Shown: one piece after another, positions 60,926 to 64,000 of the stretch
Layout: the number at the start of each line of letters is the position of its first letter
Numbering within the stretch: position 1 is the stretch's first letter
Source of the DNA: JACCZX01 sp963807155
Lineage (GTDB): Bacteria; Pseudomonadota; Gammaproteobacteria; Burkholderiales; Burkholderiaceae_F
DNA: 64,000 bases
NCBI GenBank assembly: GCA_963807155.1
Contig: CAWEAZ010000019.1
Span: forward strand, 62,001-126,000
Direction: 5' to 3'
The notes under the pieces: generated by a model
What the model was told of the DNA's origin: nothing
The model's input: the letters and a program-made list of their open reading frames with translations, nothing else
Database searches by the model: none
Position numbers and translations under genes: made by a program

Positions 60926-61904
60926 GTTCGACGCCGTGTCAAAGCGCTTCTCGAAGCGCCTTGACGTCATCGAAAAATTCGCTCGACGATTAGGCGCGAA
61001 GGTCAGCGAGCACACCGTGCACGCAGTCGATCAAGTGAGCTTTGCAGTCAACGAGCGCGAGGTGGTCGGCCTCGTCGGCGAGTCCGGCTGCGGCAAATCG
61101 ACGTTGGGCCGCGTCGCTTGCGGCCTCTATGCACCGAGCGATGGTGTCGTGCGCTATCGAGGCGAGCCGGTCGCGCACATGAACGGCGCGCGCCGACCGA
61201 TTCAGATGATTTTTCAGGATCCGTTCGCATCGCTGAATCCGCGAATGCGAGTAGCGCAAATCATCGGCGAAGCGCCGCGCGTGCACGGGCTGATCGACGC
61301 CAAACAGATCGAGGATTACGTCGCGCAATTGTTAAAGCGGGTCGGACTTGATCCGGCTTATGTGCGCCGCTATCCGCATCAGTTTTCGGGAGGACAGCGT
61401 GCACGCATCGGGATCGCACGCGCGTTGGCGGTAAAGCCCGAGTTTCTGGTGTGCGATGAGGCGGTAGCGGCGCTCGATGTCTCGATCCAGGCGCAGGTGC
61501 TGAATCTGTTCATGGATCTGCGCGATCAGTTTCAGCTCACCTACCTGTTTATCAGCCATGACCTCGGCGTTGTCCGGCATCTGTCGGATCGCGTGATCGT
61601 CATGTACCTTGGACGTGTCGTCGAGATCGCCGCCACCGAGGCCTTGTTCGCAGTGCCCAACCATCCGTACACGCAGGCGCTGCTGACCGAGGTGCCGCGC
61701 ATCGATCGCAAGCGGCGCGCGTTCGTCCCGATCAAGGGCGAGATTCCGTCGCCGCTGGCGCCACCGCCGGGCTGTCACTTTCACCCGCGGTGTCCGTATG
61801 CGATGCCGCGCTGTTCGATCGAAGTGCCGGCGCTGCGCGAGATCGCGCCCGCGCGCTGGTCGGCGTGCCATTTGAATGACGTGGGGACTGTTTCGTTGCA
61901 ATGA
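60909..61904 (+). CDS. Peptide ABC transporter ATPase (DppF type)
   Basis: 331 aa. Walker A GLVGESGCGKSTLGRVACG, signature YPHQFSGGQRARIGIARALA, Walker B FLVCDEAVAALDVSIQAQ. The C-terminus has PPPGCHFHPRCPYAMPRC. Works as a heterodimer with the upstream ATPase. Its stop overlaps the N-formylglutamate amidohydrolase ATG (ATGA). Confidence 0.96.
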   Translation: MSSLLEFDAVSKRFSKRLDVIEKFARRLGAKVSEHTVHAVDQVSFAVNEREVVGLVGESGCGKSTLGRVACGLYAPSDGVVRYRGEPVAHMNGARRPIQMIFQDPFASLNPRMRVAQIIGEAPRVHGLIDAKQIEDYVAQLLKRVGLDPAYVRRYPHQFSGGQRARIGIARALAVKPEFLVCDEAVAALDVSIQAQVLNLFMDLRDQFQLTYLFISHDLGVVRHLSDRVIVMYLGRVVEIAATEALFAVPNHPYTQALLTEVPRIDRKRRAFVPIKGEIPSPLAPPPGCHFHPRCPYAMPRCSIEVPALREIAPARWSACHLNDVGTVSLQ

Positions 61905-62761
61905 ATGATGTGACCTTTCGCTTGCATGGCCCGGCAGAGCCGCGCGTTCCGCTGGTGCTCGACTCGCCGCACTCGGGCTTCGAGTTTCCTGCCGACTTCG
62001 ATGCAGTTGTTTCGGAGTTCGATTTGCGCGACGGCGAGGATTGCTTCGTCGACGAGTTGTATATGCCGGCTACAGAGCTGGGTGTTCCTCTGCTCGCCGC
62101 GCTGACGCCGCGCACCTATCTTGACCCGAACCGCCATGCGGGCGACATCGACCTCGACTTGATCGAAGGCGGCAAATGGCCACGCGCGCACGTGCCCAGC
62201 GGCAAGGCGCGCATCGGCAAGGCGCTAATCTGGAGAACGCTGGACGATGGACGTGCAATCTACGGGCGCAAGCTGAAGGTCGATGAAGTGCTGGGCCGTA
62301 TCGAGCGCTGCCACGCGCCGTACCACCGTGCCCTGCGAGATGCGATTGATCGGACGCACGCGAACTTCGGCGTCGTGTATCACATCAACTGTCATTCGAT
62401 GAACTCGGTGGCAGGAAAGATGGGCGAAGGAGGCCCAGGTTCGCCTCGAGCAGATTTCGTTCTCGGCGATCGCGATGGTTCGACCTGCGATCCGGCATTC
62501 ACCGAGTTCGTGCGCGCCAGCCTGGCGGCGACGGGCCACACAGTCAGCGTCAACGACCCGTACAAAGGCGTCGAGCTGGTCAAAGCCTATTCGAAGCCCG
62601 CCGACCGACGCCATAGCCTGCAGCTTGAGATCAACAAGCGGCTGTACATGGACGAGGCAAAGCGTGAACGCAATGCCGGCTTTGTGCCGTTACAGCGCAA
62701 GCTGCAGAACCTGATCGAAGCGATCGTTGACTACATCGGAAAGGAAGTTCGGCGTGACTGA
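61901..62761 (+). CDS. N-formylglutamate amidohydrolase
   Basis: Hydrolyses N-formyl-glutamate or similar N-acyl amino acids to the free amino acid. 286 aa. The family blocks are VPLVLDSPHSGFEFP (DSPHSG), EDCFVDELYMPATELGVPLL, PRTYLDPNRHAGDIDLDLIE and NCHSMNSVAGKMGEG, with the metal-site histidines in HSG and NCHS. In other bacteria this enzyme acts in an alternative histidine route, but here it lies with a peptide transporter and an aspartoacylase-like enzyme, which points to use of imported acylated amino acids. Confidence 0.92.
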   Translation: MNDVTFRLHGPAEPRVPLVLDSPHSGFEFPADFDAVVSEFDLRDGEDCFVDELYMPATELGVPLLAALTPRTYLDPNRHAGDIDLDLIEGGKWPRAHVPSGKARIGKALIWRTLDDGRAIYGRKLKVDEVLGRIERCHAPYHRALRDAIDRTHANFGVVYHINCHSMNSVAGKMGEGGPGSPRADFVLGDRDGSTCDPAFTEFVRASLAATGHTVSVNDPYKGVELVKAYSKPADRRHSLQLEINKRLYMDEAKRERNAGFVPLQRKLQNLIEAIVDYIGKEVRRD

Positions 62762-63732
62762 ACGCGTAGCTGAGCCCGTCCGCGGGCATCATCCAGTCGA
62801 AGTGCAGCCTCCCGACATCGGGAAATACAAGCAAGGCAACACCGGAGTCGACTACGTTCACACGATCGACTCCGGGCGTGCCGGCCCGACGGTGATGGTG
62901 CAGGCGCTGACGCACGGCAACGAGTTCTGCGGTGCGCACGCGCTCGATTACCTGCTGCGGGAGCAGATCAAGCCAGCCGTCGGCAAGTGGGTCATTGCTT
63001 TTGCCAACGTCGACGCCTATGCGCGTTTTGACTTCGACGATCCGGACGCATCGCGGTATATCGACGAGGATTACAACCGCGTATGGGGCGACGATGTTCT
63101 ATTCGGTGCGCGCGATTCGGCCGAGTTGCGTCGGGCGCGCCAACTGCAGCCGTTCGTTGACGCCGCCGACTTTCTGCTCGACATTCATTCGATGCACGAG
63201 CCATGTCGGCCGATCATGGTGTGCGGCATGGTCGACAAGCACGTCGATTTGGCGCGCAAGGTCGGACTACCGGCGGATCTGCTGCTCGATACCGGCCATC
63301 CGGCGGGTGTGCGTATGCGCGATCGGGGTAGCTTCAACGATCCGGCGAGTCCGCGTGCGGCGGTATTGATCGAGTGCGGCCAGCACTGGGAAAAGTCGGC
63401 GGTCGACGTCGCGGTCGACACGATGCTGCGCTTTCTTGCCGCGACCGGCAGCGTTTCGTTTGACTCAATCCAATCCAGATTGAAGGTCAAACCGCCGGCG
63501 CGGCAACGAGTGATTCGCGTCACAGAGCCCGTCGTGGCGAAGTCGATGAACTTTGAGTTCGTCGTCCCTATCGAAGGGCTGGGAATCGTTCCAAAAGCCG
63601 GCATGCCTATTGCACGCGATGGCGACGAAGGTCTGGGTGGCTCCGTACGACAACACCGTGCTGGTGATGCCTTCGCTGCGGCACTTGCGGCCCGGTAACA
63701 CGCAGGTGAGGCTCGGCCGGTACGAAGATTAG
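62754..63732 (+). CDS. Succinylglutamate desuccinylase/aspartoacylase-family hydrolase, one frameshift
   Basis: About 326 aa zinc-carboxypeptidase-fold hydrolase. Seen: VMVQALTHGNEFCGAHALDY, where HGNE is the zinc motif, YNRVWGDDVLFGARDSAELR and LLDIHSMHEPCRPIMVCG (DIHS). The catalytic Glu is in VLIECGQHWEKSA. A break near 63620 separates the tail (VWVAPYDNTVLVMPSLRHLR, ending GRYED). GTG at 62754 overlaps the preceding stop. Its place in the transporter operon suggests deacylation of an imported amide. Confidence 0.9.
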
Positions 63733-63738
63733 GAGGCA

Positions 63739-64000
63739 ATGATGAACAGACGATTAGCGGGCGCGGCGCTGTTGGCGGCTGCCATCGTGGCGTTATCGGG
63801 CTGTGCGAGCACCGAGATCAACGCGCGATGGGTTAACCCGCAGGCCGGCAATCGCCTGCCGGTCAAAAGCGTGATGGTGATGGACATTAACCGCGATTCA
63901 ACCGCGCGCCGAATCTATGAAGACGCGATGGTGGCGCAACTGAACGCGCGCGGCGTCAAGGCGGTGCAGTCGTACAAATTTTTGCCGGACGATGGACCGG
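63739..64000 (+). CDS. Lipoprotein, C-terminus cut by the window edge
   Basis: Eighty-seven codons visible. N-terminus MNRRLAGAALLAAAIVALSG followed by the lipobox cysteine (LSGCAST) marks a lipoprotein. The mature part begins TEINARWVNPQAGNRLPVKS and contains RRIYEDAMVAQLNARGVKAV, resembling DUF4136-like envelope lipoproteins. AGGAGG precedes the tandem ATG codons. The remainder lies outside the window. Confidence 0.75.
   Translation, partial: MMNRRLAGAALLAAAIVALSGCASTEINARWVNPQAGNRLPVKSVMVMDINRDSTARRIYEDAMVAQLNARGVKAVQSYKFLPDDGP

Overview
The window looks like a chromosomal piece of a betaproteobacterium, most likely Burkholderiales or a close uncultured relative. The main reasons are the gene order mltA-apaG-rpe-gph-trpEGDC-ung, an rRNA operon of the form 16S-tRNA-Ile-tRNA-Ala-23S-5S, high GC, an imuA-imuB-dnaE2 mutagenesis cassette and a PEP-CTERM-like exported protein. 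The placement is inferred from gene order and protein content; no database search was possible.

Layout. (1) 1-4.3 kb, minus strand: imuA-imuB-dnaE2, the SOS error-prone translesion operon. (2) 4.3-11.9 kb: a chromosomal integron. A gutted integrase remnant (intI) has a perfect LexA box in front of it, then an attI-like point and an array of gene cassettes separated by attC sites. Cassette products are cupins, two aromatic-ring dioxygenase-like enzymes, a GFA-family protein, P-loop phosphotransferases, small membrane proteins, ABM-type monooxygenase-like proteins and DUF1697. (3) 11.9-16.4 kb: SulP transporter and small accessory genes, ending at another half attC site. (4) 16.4-21.9 kb: hutU-hutH-hutG-hutI, histidine to glutamate plus formamide. 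(5) 21.9-28.2 kb: an isolated attC site between two membrane-protein genes, a wax-ester-synthase/hydrolase gene set, a ClpX-type zinc finger protein, a GFA protein and an FAD oxidoreductase. (6) 28.4-29.1 kb: damaged PEP-CTERM-like gene. (7) 29.1-35.0 kb, minus strand: complete rRNA operon whose 23S gene carries two intervening sequences, in helix 25 and helix 45. (8) 35.1-44.6 kb: enoyl-CoA hydratase, a PAS-GAF-GGDEF-EAL protein, acrylyl-CoA-reductase-like enzyme, exported methyltransferase-like protein, APC permease, DUF599 and M61 peptidase. (9) 44.6-50.8 kb, minus strand: rpe-gph-trpE-trpG-trpD-trpC-ung. (10) 50.8-54.8 kb: apaG, mltA, dsbC, ubiH-type hydroxylase and tRNA-Phe. (11) 54.9-56.2 kb: histidine kinase and receiver. 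(12) 56.4-64 kb: a peptide ABC transporter operon (five genes) continuing into an N-formylglutamate amidohydrolase and an aspartoacylase-family hydrolase, then a lipoprotein cut by the window edge.

A major caveat is that more than 30 single-base frameshifts, plus one in-frame amber codon, break genes that otherwise match their families end to end. Breaks occur in housekeeping genes such as trpG, gph and dsbC, so most are probably sequence errors rather than decay. Broken genes are given here over their full reconstructed extent, with the approximate break positions.
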